Shown piece by piece: positions 37,037 through 46,808 of a DNA stretch of 64,000 nt. The notes under the pieces were generated by a model, which saw only the letters and a program-made list of their open reading frames with translations, did not search any database and was not told where the DNA came from. The position numbers were made by a program, and so were the translations under genes. Source of the DNA: Candidatus Helarchaeota archaeon. Its GTDB lineage: Archaea > Asgardarchaeota > Lokiarchaeia > Helarchaeales > RDOG01. The stretch lies in contig JAHPZH010000001.1 of NCBI GenBank assembly GCA_019058315.1, positions 715,536-779,535 of the forward strand. Direction: 5' to 3'. Within the stretch, counting starts at the first letter, position 1. The number at the start of each line of letters is the position of its first letter.

Positions 37037-37050
37037 TTTTATATTTTTTT
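37037..37050 (+). promoter_or_regulatory. TATA-like element before radical SAM gene
   Basis: The run ttttatattttttt lies about 18-31 bp before the ATG at 37068, consistent with a TATA box and a nearly leaderless transcript. Confidence 0.35.
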
Positions 37051-37067
37051 TTCTAAATTGTATTCAA

Positions 37068-38063
37068 ATGCAATTAAGAGCTTTAAAAGATTTTATTGTT
37101 ATTCATAAAATTCTTCTTCTTATAGCTTTATTTCTAATAAACTTGCCAATAATTGGGCATATTTACGATTATTTTTATTTTAAAAGGGTAATTTCTAGGG
37201 TTAATGCTAATAATCTACGTGTCATAATTGAACCAAATAACATCTGTAATTTGCGTTGTGTGGTCTGTCCTTACCAGAAAATGAAAAGAAAAAGAGAAAC
37301 AATGCCTTTAGAATTATTTGAAAAAATTGTTGATCAATCAGTGGAATTAGGATGTAAAGTAATACAGCTCCAGCAATATAACGAACCATTTACCGACAAA
37401 GATATTTTTAAAAGAATATCTTATATTCGAGGGAAAAATATTGAGGTTTATTTTTACTCAAATGGAACCCTTTTAGATAGAAATATTCGTGAAAAAATTT
37501 TGATAAATCCCCCAAATTTGATACGTTTTAGTATTGATGGGATTGAAAAAGAATCATATGAAAAAATTAGAGTAGGTGCGAATTTCAAAAGAGTTGTTAG
37601 TAATGTTATTAAACTTTTTAAGGAAAGAAATGAACTTGGTTTGAAAGAACCTAGGATCGAAGTATGTAGCTTATTATTAGATAATAACAAAAATCAATCT
37701 AAACAATATTTAAATTTTTGGAAAGATAAGTGTGATAATGCTGCGGTGTATCCGGCAGATTCACGCATGGATGAAGATTATTCATATATTAAATATAATA
37801 AATTGAAACCTTACCCATGTTTCAATCCTCATAACATTGTTGTTTTAAGCAATGGAAAAGTATGCTTATGTTGTGTTGATTATGATGGTGAAGTTATTCT
37901 TGGTGATTTAAATAAGCAAAATTTAAAAGATATTATAAATTCAAAGAAAGTTAAAAACATTTATAACTCCCATTTAAAACAAAAATGTAATCTTCCTATA
38001 TGTAAAAGATGTTCGAGATTATACGTTGATAGCGCTTTCTATTGGTGGGATAATATCTTTTAA
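37068..38063 (+). CDS. radical SAM protein with SPASM-like C-terminus
   Basis: The 331-residue protein has an N-terminal hydrophobic helix (residues 12-30), then the radical SAM cluster motif Cys60-x3-Cys64-x2-Cys67 in NICNLRCVVCPYQ, and FYSNGTLLD and LIRFSIDG as family beta strands. The C-terminus has Cys in YPCFNP, VCLCCVDYDG and CNLPICKRC, fitting auxiliary Fe-S cluster ligation (SPASM/twitch). It lies among glycosyltransferases, where such enzymes often modify sugars or lipids. The substrate is unknown. The N-terminal helix suggests membrane tethering. Confidence 0.87.
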   Translation: MQLRALKDFIVIHKILLLIALFLINLPIIGHIYDYFYFKRVISRVNANNLRVIIEPNNICNLRCVVCPYQKMKRKRETMPLELFEKIVDQSVELGCKVIQLQQYNEPFTDKDIFKRISYIRGKNIEVYFYSNGTLLDRNIREKILINPPNLIRFSIDGIEKESYEKIRVGANFKRVVSNVIKLFKERNELGLKEPRIEVCSLLLDNNKNQSKQYLNFWKDKCDNAAVYPADSRMDEDYSYIKYNKLKPYPCFNPHNIVVLSNGKVCLCCVDYDGEVILGDLNKQNLKDIINSKKVKNIYNSHLKQKCNLPICKRCSRLYVDSAFYWWDNIF

Positions 38064-38070
38064 ACAATTT

Positions 38071-39246
38071 TTATAATAATTTTTTATATAATTCTAAGTG
38101 ATCTTTTATAGAAATTTCAGAATCAAACCTTTTATTTATGAATCCCTTACCCTCCTCTCCTAAAGAATCCCTCAACGCTTGATCCTTGATAAGTTCCATA
38201 ATTGCATTTGCTAATTCTCCAGAATTATTTGGAGAAACTAATAGTCCTGTTTTTCTATTCTCAATTACTTCTGTCATACCACCAACTTTAGTACTAATAA
38301 CAGGAGTTCCAATTGACATTGCTTCAAAAGAAACTCTAGAAAGTGGTTCTGGCCATATAGAAGGAATACATACAACATCTGCTAGCTGATAGAGTCTTAT
38401 CATCTTATTAAATGGAATTTTTCCCAGAAATTTTATATATTTATTTAATTTTAATTCAGAGCACAAATTTTTTAAAATATTTTCGTAAGGACCTTCTCCT
38501 GCAATTAATAATCTTATGTTTTTTATGCTACTCAAAATTGTTTTCATAGCTTGAATTAAGATATGAATTCCTTTTGCTTTTTCTAGTCTTCCTGAGTAAA
38601 CTAAAGTGTATAATTTATTTTGCCCAAGCTGCTTAGATTTTTTTTCTATTAAGTCTAATTTGTTCCATTTTGGTGGGAAATTATATATAGTAACCATTTT
38701 ATTTTTTGGTATTCCAAGCTTTGAAAGTCTTTTTTTAATGTAATCACTAACAGTTATTACTCGATCACACTTCTCTTTTAAAATTTTAATTAAAATTCTA
38801 TTTCTGCTTTTAAGAATTTGACTTATAAAGAATTTAAATAAGAAATTATATGGATGGAGAAGAACTTTAGGTAAAGGTTCTCTTATTGTCACTATTATGG
38901 GAATTTTCAATTTTTTTGCGACTTCTACACTTCCTGGTAATGCATAGATATTCTGTACATGAATAATATCTGGAAAAAAATTATATCTCTTAAAAGCGCT
39001 TTCTATAGTTCTTTTAAATAGCTTATCTAATAGAAAATTTCCAAGTAGTATTATTTCTTTGGGTATTGGGATTTTAAAATCTATCGGAATAAAGTTTTTA
39101 TTATGATTAGTCTGTTGGGTAGTTAAAATTTTAACCATTACCCCTTTATTTTCGAGACCTTTCCGTAATAAATTAGCTCCTATTTCTCCACCACCAAGTC
39201 TGCTCCAAAACGCTGAAATCAAGGCTAGTTTAAAACTTTTCGTCAT
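38071..39246 (-). CDS. GT4 family glycosyltransferase
   Basis: This 391-residue retaining GT-B enzyme has the N-terminal acceptor loop SRLGGGEIGANLLRKGLE, donor-domain opening LVYSGRLEKAKGIHILIQAM, and the E-x7-E site in PEPLSRVSFEAMSIGTPVI, followed by GGMTEVIENRKTGLLV. It adds a sugar to a lipid-linked or surface glycan. It converges with the radical SAM gene and is divergent from 39622. Confidence 0.92.
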   Translation of the reverse strand: MTKSFKLALISAFWSRLGGGEIGANLLRKGLENKGVMVKILTTQQTNHNKNFIPIDFKIPIPKEIILLGNFLLDKLFKRTIESAFKRYNFFPDIIHVQNIYALPGSVEVAKKLKIPIIVTIREPLPKVLLHPYNFLFKFFISQILKSRNRILIKILKEKCDRVITVSDYIKKRLSKLGIPKNKMVTIYNFPPKWNKLDLIEKKSKQLGQNKLYTLVYSGRLEKAKGIHILIQAMKTILSSIKNIRLLIAGEGPYENILKNLCSELKLNKYIKFLGKIPFNKMIRLYQLADVVCIPSIWPEPLSRVSFEAMSIGTPVISTKVGGMTEVIENRKTGLLVSPNNSGELANAIMELIKDQALRDSLGEEGKGFINKRFDSEISIKDHLELYKKLL

Positions 39247-39621
39247 CTACTTTCTCCAATCTCGCTAATTTTTCTCCAATTAAATTAAATATCTTCCAAG
39301 TCTAGAGTAAAATAGAAATATTTAACTATTTTCTAATTATAATATTTTTCTTTAATGAGAAATTCTTTCATTTAATAGATAAGTTTATGACTAAAAAAAT
39401 TTCTATGGAATTTAATAGAAAATGGAACTTATTAATACAGCTAAATAAAATCAAATTCTGATTTTTCAAGATCTAATAAAAAACCGAGATTTTTTTATTT
39501 CCATAGTCCAAAATACCTAATTGAAATGTATTAAAAATAAAATTTAAATAATAAAAACTGAAAAATTATTCATTATAATTAGTTTAAAAAATTCAATTTT
39601 TCCAATCAATAATTTTAGGGC
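39247..39621. other. divergent intergenic region, no gene seen
   Basis: This 375-bp AT-rich gap lies between two divergent glycosyltransferase genes. I find no RNA gene or convincing repeat. It presumably carries both promoters; aaatttaaataataaaa near 39540-39556 is the best TATA-like run for the rightward gene. Confidence 0.4.
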
Positions 39622-40779
39622 TTGAAAAAAATTAAAATTATAACTGTTCTAAAAGATCGAATTAGAAACTTATTAGATAAATATGGGAATATGGGATTAT
39701 ATCGCATAGGACTTTTATTATTTAATTATTTACAACATAAACAAATCAAAGCTCTATATCAAGAATATTTAAAAGTTTTAAAAAATAAACCTAAAAATGC
39801 CAAATCTATTCTATTTTTTCCCTCAGGTTTTTATCAAACTCTCCCCTCTGGTAAATTTCGTTGTTATAACGTTGCCAAATATTTAAAATCTAAAGGATAT
39901 TTTACAATTGTTGTTTCACCTAAATTAGGAAAGTACCAACGTAAAATGATATTAAAAAATCTAAAACCAGATTGGGTTTGGATTCAGAAGGCATATCACC
40001 CATTAAATAGATATAAATATTTTAGAAATTACAAGGTCCTCTTTGATTTAGATGATGCAGACTTTTTTAATCCATTTTTAAGAAAAATTATTCATGAATT
40101 CTTTAAAAAATTACAAATTATTACTTGTGGGAGTGAATTTATAAAAAATTATGCAAGGAAATTCTCTGATAATGCATATAAAATTTGGACACCCTTTCCT
40201 GTTGACAAAGATAAGATATTCAAAGTCCAAACTAAAGATCAAATAATTATTGGATGGACTCCAAATAATGCTGATGCAAATTATGAAAGTATAAAATTGC
40301 TTTATAAACCACTTGTAAACTTACATAAGAAATATAATATTATATTTAGAATTGATGGGAGAGGTGTAAAAAAAGTTGGGGAATTATTTTCGAATTTAGA
40401 CTGGGTTCAAATTATTTATACACATCCTTATAAACTTTTTTTAAAGAAACTTAAGGAAATTGATATTGGGATTCATCCATTAAACAAAACAACTCGTAAT
40501 TTGGCTAAAAGTTTTGGAAAGACTCTAAATTATATGAATGCTGGCATCCCTTGTGTGGTAAGTAATATTGGAGAAAATTCAATATTTTTTAAAGATGGAA
40601 TAAATGGATTTCTAGCAAGTACTCCCGAAGAATGGGAATTAAAACTTGGGAAACTTGTTAAGGATCAAAAATTAAGAGAAAAATTTGCAAACTTAGCTTT
40701 CAAAGATATGAGAAAAGAGTTATCCTTAAGTAATATATGTAAGAAATATGTTTTATTACTGTTTGGCGAAGATATATAA
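39622..40779 (+). CDS. GT-B glycosyltransferase
   Basis: This 385-residue protein has the GT-B two-domain layout. The donor-binding half includes IIIGWTPNNADANYESIKLL, IDIGIHPLNKTTRNLAKSFG, and NYMNAGIPCVVSNIGENSIFFKDGINGFLA, like GT4 relatives that lack a clean E-x7-E. The N-terminal half has SGKFRCYNVAKYLKSKGYF for acceptor recognition. TTG start at 39622 with aggg just upstream. It leads the rightward group 39622-44498. Confidence 0.85.
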   Translation: MKKIKIITVLKDRIRNLLDKYGNMGLYRIGLLLFNYLQHKQIKALYQEYLKVLKNKPKNAKSILFFPSGFYQTLPSGKFRCYNVAKYLKSKGYFTIVVSPKLGKYQRKMILKNLKPDWVWIQKAYHPLNRYKYFRNYKVLFDLDDADFFNPFLRKIIHEFFKKLQIITCGSEFIKNYARKFSDNAYKIWTPFPVDKDKIFKVQTKDQIIIGWTPNNADANYESIKLLYKPLVNLHKKYNIIFRIDGRGVKKVGELFSNLDWVQIIYTHPYKLFLKKLKEIDIGIHPLNKTTRNLAKSFGKTLNYMNAGIPCVVSNIGENSIFFKDGINGFLASTPEEWELKLGKLVKDQKLREKFANLAFKDMRKELSLSNICKKYVLLLFGEDI

Positions 40780-40836
40780 AATATATTAACCTACTTAAAT
40801 TTAAAATTATATTTCGATTAATTTTCAAGAATAAAA

Positions 40837-42066
40837 ATGATAAATTCCAATTTGAAGAAATTAAAAATAATTCACTTACAAGGTACTAGATTTGGTCATT
40901 TTGTATATAAAACTCTTTCAGAAAAAGATTATGGTATCTCCCATAAGAGCTATCAACCTTATTTATGTGAGGAACAAGGAAAACTCGGACATAAAGTAAT
41001 TGGGATATTATTCTCAAAGGATGGAAAGAGTCTAATAATTGAAAGGAGAAAATATTATGTATTGTATTTTTTTCCTTCTGGATTTCAACTTCCCTTCCCG
41101 CTTAATAAAATTTATAAAGAACCAATTAATCCTGGTTTATTTTTAAGGATTATAAGGATGAAACCAGATATCATACATTTACATGGGTTATTCACTTATT
41201 TTATGTTCTATTTATTTTTAATTCCTTTATTACGAATTAAAAAAATAAAAGTAATTTCTCAATTGCGAGGATTAGACCCAGTTAATCCTATTAAAAGTCC
41301 ACTTAATTTATTTTTTTATATTATCCAATTCTTATTATGTAAGTTATCAAATATTGTTTTGTATCTAAATAAAAGAGTTGGTTATTTATTACAGAGATTT
41401 AAACTATGTAAAAGAGATAAAATAAAATTAGTACCAAATGGTATTGATTTGGAACTTTTTAAACCTTTGAATAAGTCAAAATGTATCCAATCTTTAAAAT
41501 TAGATACAAATATTCGCTATATATTAATGGTAAATCGAATTAAATTACCTCAAAAAGATGTTTTTACAGTTATAGATAGTTTAAAAGATTTTCTGTTAGA
41601 TAATGAAAATATCAAGCTGATTATAATAGGTGATGGACCCGATTTACCCAAATTAAAACATGATATTAAGAAACATAAATTAACAGATAAAATAATTCAT
41701 TATAATTTTGTAAAATTTGAAGAAATGCCATTATTTTATAATTCTTCAGATTGTTTCATCTTACATTCAAAATTTGAAGGAATGCCAAAAGTGATTCAAG
41801 AAGCATTTGCTTGTAAGACACCAGTTATCGCATCAAATATCTCTTCAATAAGAGATATAGTCAAACACAATAAATCTGGTTTATTAGTTGAATTTCAGAA
41901 AAAAGATCAAATATTAGAAGCTGTAAAAACAATTTTTTCTAACGATAAACTAAAAAATAAGCTTATTTCTAACGCATTTAATTTTATCCAAGATTATTCT
42001 TGGTTTAAAACTAGTAGTAATTTAATAAAATTATATAATGCAGAATTAACAAGACGAAATGGATAA
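40837..42066 (+). CDS. GT4 family glycosyltransferase
   Basis: The 409-residue enzyme contains GT4 markers: IHLHGLFTYFMFYLF, LVPNGIDLELFKPL, LIIIGDGPDLPKL, and the E-x7-E site FEGMPKVIQEAFACKTPVIA. ATG at 40837. It ends 14 bp before the flippase gene, so 39622, 40837, 42081 and 43635 are likely one transcript. Sugar specificity unknown. Confidence 0.92.
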   Translation: MINSNLKKLKIIHLQGTRFGHFVYKTLSEKDYGISHKSYQPYLCEEQGKLGHKVIGILFSKDGKSLIIERRKYYVLYFFPSGFQLPFPLNKIYKEPINPGLFLRIIRMKPDIIHLHGLFTYFMFYLFLIPLLRIKKIKVISQLRGLDPVNPIKSPLNLFFYIIQFLLCKLSNIVLYLNKRVGYLLQRFKLCKRDKIKLVPNGIDLELFKPLNKSKCIQSLKLDTNIRYILMVNRIKLPQKDVFTVIDSLKDFLLDNENIKLIIIGDGPDLPKLKHDIKKHKLTDKIIHYNFVKFEEMPLFYNSSDCFILHSKFEGMPKVIQEAFACKTPVIASNISSIRDIVKHNKSGLLVEFQKKDQILEAVKTIFSNDKLKNKLISNAFNFIQDYSWFKTSSNLIKLYNAELTRRNG

Positions 42067-42080
42067 TTCGAGGATAATAC

Positions 42081-43580
42081 ATGAGTTCCAAGGATAATAA
42101 CGAAAATAATGTTCTTAAAGATGAAGATCTATCCGATAAAACGGTTAAAGGCGGAGTATGGATATTTTCAATCAGAGTTATTGAAGAATTTATTTATCTC
42201 TTAAAAATCATAATTCTCGCAAATTTATTAGAACCTAGAGATTTTGGTTTGTTTGGCGTCGCTCTCTTAACATTAGATATCTTAAAAAATTTTACACAAA
42301 CTGGTTTTGAACGTGCATTAATACAAAAGAAAGAAAATATTGAATCCTATCTTAATAGTGCTTGGACAGTTATAATTATACGAGGTTTAGGTATATTTCT
42401 AATACTTTTTTTTATTGCACCAGTTGGTGCATTCTATTTTAATGCACCAGAAGCAACACCCTTAATTCAAGTAATTGGAGTATCAATGGTTATAACAAGC
42501 CTTGCTAATATAGGTTTTGTCTATTTTGATAAAGAATTAAATTTCAGCAAACGGTTTATTTATCAAGTAGTTGGAACTCTTCTAGATTTTATTTTAGCAG
42601 TTTCTTTTGCATTAATTTTTAGAAACGTATGGGCAATAATAGTTGGAGTACTTGCTGGAAATGCAGCAAGATCTATTATGAGTTATATTCTCCATCCTTA
42701 TAGACCTCGATTAAGTTCTGATTTTGGAAAAGCAAAAGAATTATGGGGTTATGGAAAGTGGATTTTTGCTGCTAGTATTGTAGGATTTCTAATAATTGAA
42801 GCAGATGATATTTTTGTTGGGATTTTATTAGGTGTAACTGCATTGGGTTTTTACCAAATGGCCTATAGAATCTCAAACTTACCTGCTACTGAAATTACAG
42901 AAATAGTTGGGCGAGTTACTTTCCCAGCATATTCAAAAATACAAGATGATAAATCAAAATTAAAAGATGGTTATTTAAAAGTACTAAAATTTGTATCATT
43001 TTTAACCTTTTTAGCTGGAGGTTTTATTTTTCTTTTTGCTTACGAATTTACAAAAATATTTTTAGGACAAAAGTGGGTTCCAATGGTTCTAGCGATGCAA
43101 GCACTGGTAATATATGGAATGATTAGATCTCTAGGGCGTACCACATTTGCTGTATTTCAAGGTATTGGAAAACCAAGAATTTTATTAAAGATAAATTTAA
43201 TTCAATTTGTAATAATGGCAATCCTAATTTATCCTTTTAGTGTAAATTATAATATATTGGGTACTTCTATCGTGATAGTGATATCCTCATTAATAGGAAA
43301 TATAATTAGTTTAATTATAATTTTTAGGACTATTAAAGCTGGAAAATGGGAATTTAGTAGATTAATAATCTTTCCTTTAATAAGCATGTCCGTTATGATT
43401 TCATCTATTTATTTTGCTAAAATATATTGGAAAATACCTATCGGAATAATGCAATTGGGTTTTTTAGCTATTTGTGCATTCTTAATATATATTAGTCTTA
43501 TTTTTATATTTGAGAAGATATTTAATTATAAAATAATTAAAGAATTGTTCGCTATATATAGACAAATAATAAAGCGATAA
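42081..43580 (+). CDS. Wzx-type polysaccharide/lipid-linked oligosaccharide flippase
   Basis: This 499-residue protein belongs to the polysaccharide exporter branch of the MOP superfamily. It opens with KTVKGGVWIFSIRVIEEFIYLLKIIILANLL and LEPRDFGLFGVALLTLDILKNFTQTGFERALIQKK, classic Wzx/TuaB-like sequence, and has about 12-14 helices with LGVTALGFYQMAYRISNLPA in the middle. It would move the lipid-linked glycan outward across the membrane. Gene order with glycosyltransferases supports this. Start ATG with gaggat upstream. Confidence 0.92.
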   Translation: MSSKDNNENNVLKDEDLSDKTVKGGVWIFSIRVIEEFIYLLKIIILANLLEPRDFGLFGVALLTLDILKNFTQTGFERALIQKKENIESYLNSAWTVIIIRGLGIFLILFFIAPVGAFYFNAPEATPLIQVIGVSMVITSLANIGFVYFDKELNFSKRFIYQVVGTLLDFILAVSFALIFRNVWAIIVGVLAGNAARSIMSYILHPYRPRLSSDFGKAKELWGYGKWIFAASIVGFLIIEADDIFVGILLGVTALGFYQMAYRISNLPATEITEIVGRVTFPAYSKIQDDKSKLKDGYLKVLKFVSFLTFLAGGFIFLFAYEFTKIFLGQKWVPMVLAMQALVIYGMIRSLGRTTFAVFQGIGKPRILLKINLIQFVIMAILIYPFSVNYNILGTSIVIVISSLIGNIISLIIIFRTIKAGKWEFSRLIIFPLISMSVMISSIYFAKIYWKIPIGIMQLGFLAICAFLIYISLIFIFEKIFNYKIIKELFAIYRQIIKR

Positions 43581-43634
43581 TTATATTTCCAAATAATCGA
43601 AGTTATAATCCAAAGATCCTGTTGAGAAATTAAT

Positions 43635-44498
43635 ATGAACTCTATTAAATCATTGGTTATGTCATCTTGTTTGAGAAATAAGGATAAATTTTCAAGTATA
43701 ATAACTAAATATGAAGAACATGGCATCCTACATAGTGAAATGCTTGCAGTCTGTTCAGTAATACAGAATTTAGATATCAATCTAATTATAGAATCAGGAA
43801 GATACAATGGACAAAGTACAGAAATTCTTGCAAGGTTTTTTTCAGGAACAAAAATAAAAATAGTTAGTATTGAAATCATAAAAGATCAAAACGCAAAATA
43901 CGTCGAAGAGAAATTAAAAAAATATTCGAATTTGATTTTATTGTATGGTGATTCAAAGGATTTAATACCAAAAATTCTAACTATTTATCAAAAGGGTAAA
44001 GTGGCTATTTTATTTGATGGTCCAAAGGGAGAGGCCCCTATAAAGATATTCAAGAAAGTAATTTGCGATTTTCCAAAAGTAAACGTCGGTTTTTTCCATG
44101 ATATGAGAAAATCCACAGAAAAAATGCCAAATCCCACTCGAAAAATTATGAAACATTCCTTTAACCGTGTTTTTTTCACAGATAATAATGAATATATTGA
44201 AAACTTCAAACAATTGGATTATCCAATTATCAAAACGGGTATATGGCGTCCTTGGATGAAGGGAAATAACAAAATTGGCAGTTATGGTCCAACATTAGCT
44301 GTTGTTCTACCTGTCTCAACGGAACGAGTAATGGAGTCGGAAGAAGAAAAAACCACCACTTCCAACTTAATTAGTTTTTTAAAGAATACTAAAAATAATT
44401 TAAAAAGAATTTTTACGAAAAAAGTTACAAATTTTAATTTAATAGAAAATATCAAATACATCTTAAGAAATATTAAAAAAGTTATTTATGATAAATAA
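43635..44498 (+). CDS. class I methyltransferase-fold protein
   Basis: This 287-residue protein has a Rossmann-like SAM-binding core: LIIESGRYNGQSTEILARFF, IKIVSIEIIKDQNAKYVEEKL, LILLYGDSKDLIPKIL and VAILFDGPKGEAP. This resembles methyltransferases of the CmcI/Methyltransf_24 kind often found in glycan clusters. An alternative is a SAM-binding-like protein without activity. The C-terminal 60 residues are Lys/Asn rich and may bind membrane or glycan lipid. It closes the rightward group. Confidence 0.7.
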   Translation: MNSIKSLVMSSCLRNKDKFSSIITKYEEHGILHSEMLAVCSVIQNLDINLIIESGRYNGQSTEILARFFSGTKIKIVSIEIIKDQNAKYVEEKLKKYSNLILLYGDSKDLIPKILTIYQKGKVAILFDGPKGEAPIKIFKKVICDFPKVNVGFFHDMRKSTEKMPNPTRKIMKHSFNRVFFTDNNEYIENFKQLDYPIIKTGIWRPWMKGNNKIGSYGPTLAVVLPVSTERVMESEEEKTTTSNLISFLKNTKNNLKRIFTKKVTNFNLIENIKYILRNIKKVIYDK

Positions 44499-44530
44499 TA
44501 ATATTTTAAATATAGAACTTTTCTGTATCA

Positions 44531-45697
44531 TTATTTTTTTCTAATTCTTTTAATAATCGCCTCTCGATATACCTTCAAGTAATCATTTGTAATTTTATTT
44601 ATCTGAAGCTCTCTTTCTACGATTTTTCTTGCATTTTTACCCATTTTTTCTCGTTTTTTTTCATCTAATGCAAGTTCGATTATTGCATTTGCTATAGCAT
44701 CAATAGAATGCAAGGGGACTAAAAAACCACTCTCTCCATCTTTTATCATTTCTGGATGGGGTCCTGTATTTGTTAAAACAACAGGTTTTGAGCAAGCCAT
44801 TGCCTCAATTACAACATTCGGATGTCCTTCAATTATAGAGGGTAAAACGAATACATCACATCTTGTAAATAAATCCCATTTCCTATTTCCAAAAACTAAA
44901 CCTGTAAAGATGACTCTTTCTTTCAATTTTAATTTAGAAGCTAATCTTTTCAAGTGATTCTCTTCTTTACCTTTGCCTGTAAAAATCAATTTTGCATTTG
45001 GAATCTCTTTAAGTACTATTTGAAATGACTTAATTAAATCATCAGGACATTTTCTAGGTTCTAAATTCCCTACGAATAGAATAATAAAATCCTCTTCTCT
45101 TATTTTATATTGCTTAAGGATTTCTTTCTCTACAGAAGGTATTATACTTTTAAGGTCAATACCATTATAAACAACCCGAATCTTCTCCCGATTAGAGCCT
45201 GCTTCTATAGCGGGCTTAATCATTGATTTACTTACTACGGTATGTAAGGTGGCAAATTTAAGGATTAGTTTTACTAGAATTGCACCCATTTTTTTTAGTC
45301 TTAATCCATACCCAATTTCCCTTATCATTAAAATATCCATTCCATGAGATGTACAAATTATAGGAATATTTAATAATCTAGCTGCAAGAGCAATGAATCC
45401 ACCTGGAAAGGCGTTGTGAACATGAACGATATGAGGTCTTTTTTTTCTTAAAAATCGGTAAAATAATATAAAATTTAAAATTTGACCAATAGAATTGTCT
45501 AAAAATTTATTATATAATCTTCTAAATATGGGATAAATTCTCATACCACTTAGAATTTTTGTTTTACTTGGTCCAACGCATGTATTTTGAACTATGACTC
45601 TATTAGATATTCTAGCTGCATGTTCGTAAGTACTTTTATTGATTATTTGCTCATATCTTTGAAAATTAATTATACAGACTTTAATTTTCTTGTTCAT
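44531..45697 (-). CDS. GT4 family glycosyltransferase
   Basis: The 388-residue protein, counted from ATG at 45697 (aagtgat 7 nt upstream), has HVHNAFPGGFIALAARLL, VYNGIDLKSIIPS, ILFVGNLEPRKCPDDLIKSF and the E-x7-E site IEGHPNVVIEAMACSKPVVL. A TTG at 45724 would add nine residues. It converges with the methyltransferase-like gene. Sugar and linkage unknown. Confidence 0.92.
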   Translation of the reverse strand: MNKKIKVCIINFQRYEQIINKSTYEHAARISNRVIVQNTCVGPSKTKILSGMRIYPIFRRLYNKFLDNSIGQILNFILFYRFLRKKRPHIVHVHNAFPGGFIALAARLLNIPIICTSHGMDILMIREIGYGLRLKKMGAILVKLILKFATLHTVVSKSMIKPAIEAGSNREKIRVVYNGIDLKSIIPSVEKEILKQYKIREEDFIILFVGNLEPRKCPDDLIKSFQIVLKEIPNAKLIFTGKGKEENHLKRLASKLKLKERVIFTGLVFGNRKWDLFTRCDVFVLPSIIEGHPNVVIEAMACSKPVVLTNTGPHPEMIKDGESGFLVPLHSIDAIANAIIELALDEKKREKMGKNARKIVERELQINKITNDYLKVYREAIIKRIRKK

Positions 45698-45872
45698 TGC
45701 ATTATCACTTGAAACAAAATTCAATTTAAATCTGGAGTTTCAACTTTAATTATTAATAATATTTTTTTAAAAACGAGAAAAATATTTGAGATTTTTGGTT
45801 CTCCTAATATGATAGAATTTGTTCTTTTTTCTTCCGAAAAAAATTAATATTAATTTCATAAAAAAAAAATCA

Positions 45873-46787
45873 ATGAATAATCTAGAAATTATTTTTAAAA
45901 AAATTAAATTTGTATTTCTTAAAATAATAGCCCAAATTAAATTATATTCTTTAAAATATAACGTAATTAAAAAACTGCATTATTATTTAATTAAGGCTAA
46001 TCAAAAAAGTAAATTTCTCAAGCCAATTAAGAAAATATTAAGAAAGAATTCTTATTCTGATAAATTTTTAACTCGATTTAAAAAATCTTTAGAGAGTTTT
46101 AATTTATTAAGATTAACTGCACACGGACCTTCAAGATTTGGTGGAGATGTGATACTAAGCTCAATTATTGATGAAATAATTGAATTTTTCAAAGTGACCT
46201 CATTTATAGAAACAGGGACTTATTTGGGTTCAACTTCAGCAAATATGGCAAAGTTATATCCAAAATTGCCAATATTTACATGTGAAGTGAATAAAACTTA
46301 TTATAAAATTGCTAAAGAAGGATTAAAGAAATATAGAAATGTTCAAATTGAAAATAATAGCTCTGAATTATTTTTAGCTAAATTAATTAAGAAAAAAAAA
46401 TCATTTACCTTACCTCTTATTTTCCTTGATGCTCATTGGTACGATTTTTTACCACTCCCAATTGAAATTGAATTAATATCAACAAACTTGAATAAAAGCA
46501 TTATAGTTATTCATGATTTCGAGGTACCGAACAAACCTGAATATGCTTCTGACATATCTAATAGAATGAGTACCCAACCTATAGCTTGTAATTTATCTCT
46601 TATCGAGGATAAGTTGAAAAATAAAAAAAATTACAGATTATTATTTCCTAATTATACTCTTGAAGCCTCAGAAACGTCCGCATTAACCGGATATGTAGTA
46701 ATTTTTCAAAATCTAACAGAATCATTTGAAATATTTAAAAATGAAAAATTTGTCCAAGATCATTTCCTTGAATATAATATCACTTAA
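45873..46787 (+). CDS. methyltransferase-fold protein
   Basis: The 304-residue protein, from ATG at 45873, has a basic N-terminal half and a SAM-type core: TSFIETGTYLGSTSANMAKLY, PIFTCEVNKTYYKIAKEGL, VQIENNSSELFLAKL and LIFLDAHWYDFLPLPIEIEL. It resembles Methyltransf_24-like proteins and shares the ETG-x-Y-x-G-x-S loop pattern with 43635-44498 (ESGRYNGQS). Activity is unproven. It stands alone between two leftward glycosyltransferases. Confidence 0.68.
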   Translation: MNNLEIIFKKIKFVFLKIIAQIKLYSLKYNVIKKLHYYLIKANQKSKFLKPIKKILRKNSYSDKFLTRFKKSLESFNLLRLTAHGPSRFGGDVILSSIIDEIIEFFKVTSFIETGTYLGSTSANMAKLYPKLPIFTCEVNKTYYKIAKEGLKKYRNVQIENNSSELFLAKLIKKKKSFTLPLIFLDAHWYDFLPLPIEIELISTNLNKSIIVIHDFEVPNKPEYASDISNRMSTQPIACNLSLIEDKLKNKKNYRLLFPNYTLEASETSALTGYVVIFQNLTESFEIFKNEKFVQDHFLEYNIT

Positions 46788-46808
46788 ATTATAAAAACTA
46801 ATGAATTC

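Noticed and set aside
37068..38063. Radical SAM protein as a sulfatase maturase (anSME).
   Set aside because: It is more than 20 kb from the sulfatase, sits in the glycan locus, has an N-terminal membrane helix, and nothing specific links it to Cys-type sulfatase maturation.
43526..43879. A 117-residue minus-strand frame.
   Set aside because: It overlaps the ends of the flippase and methyltransferase-like genes on the other strand; no ribosome site or motif.
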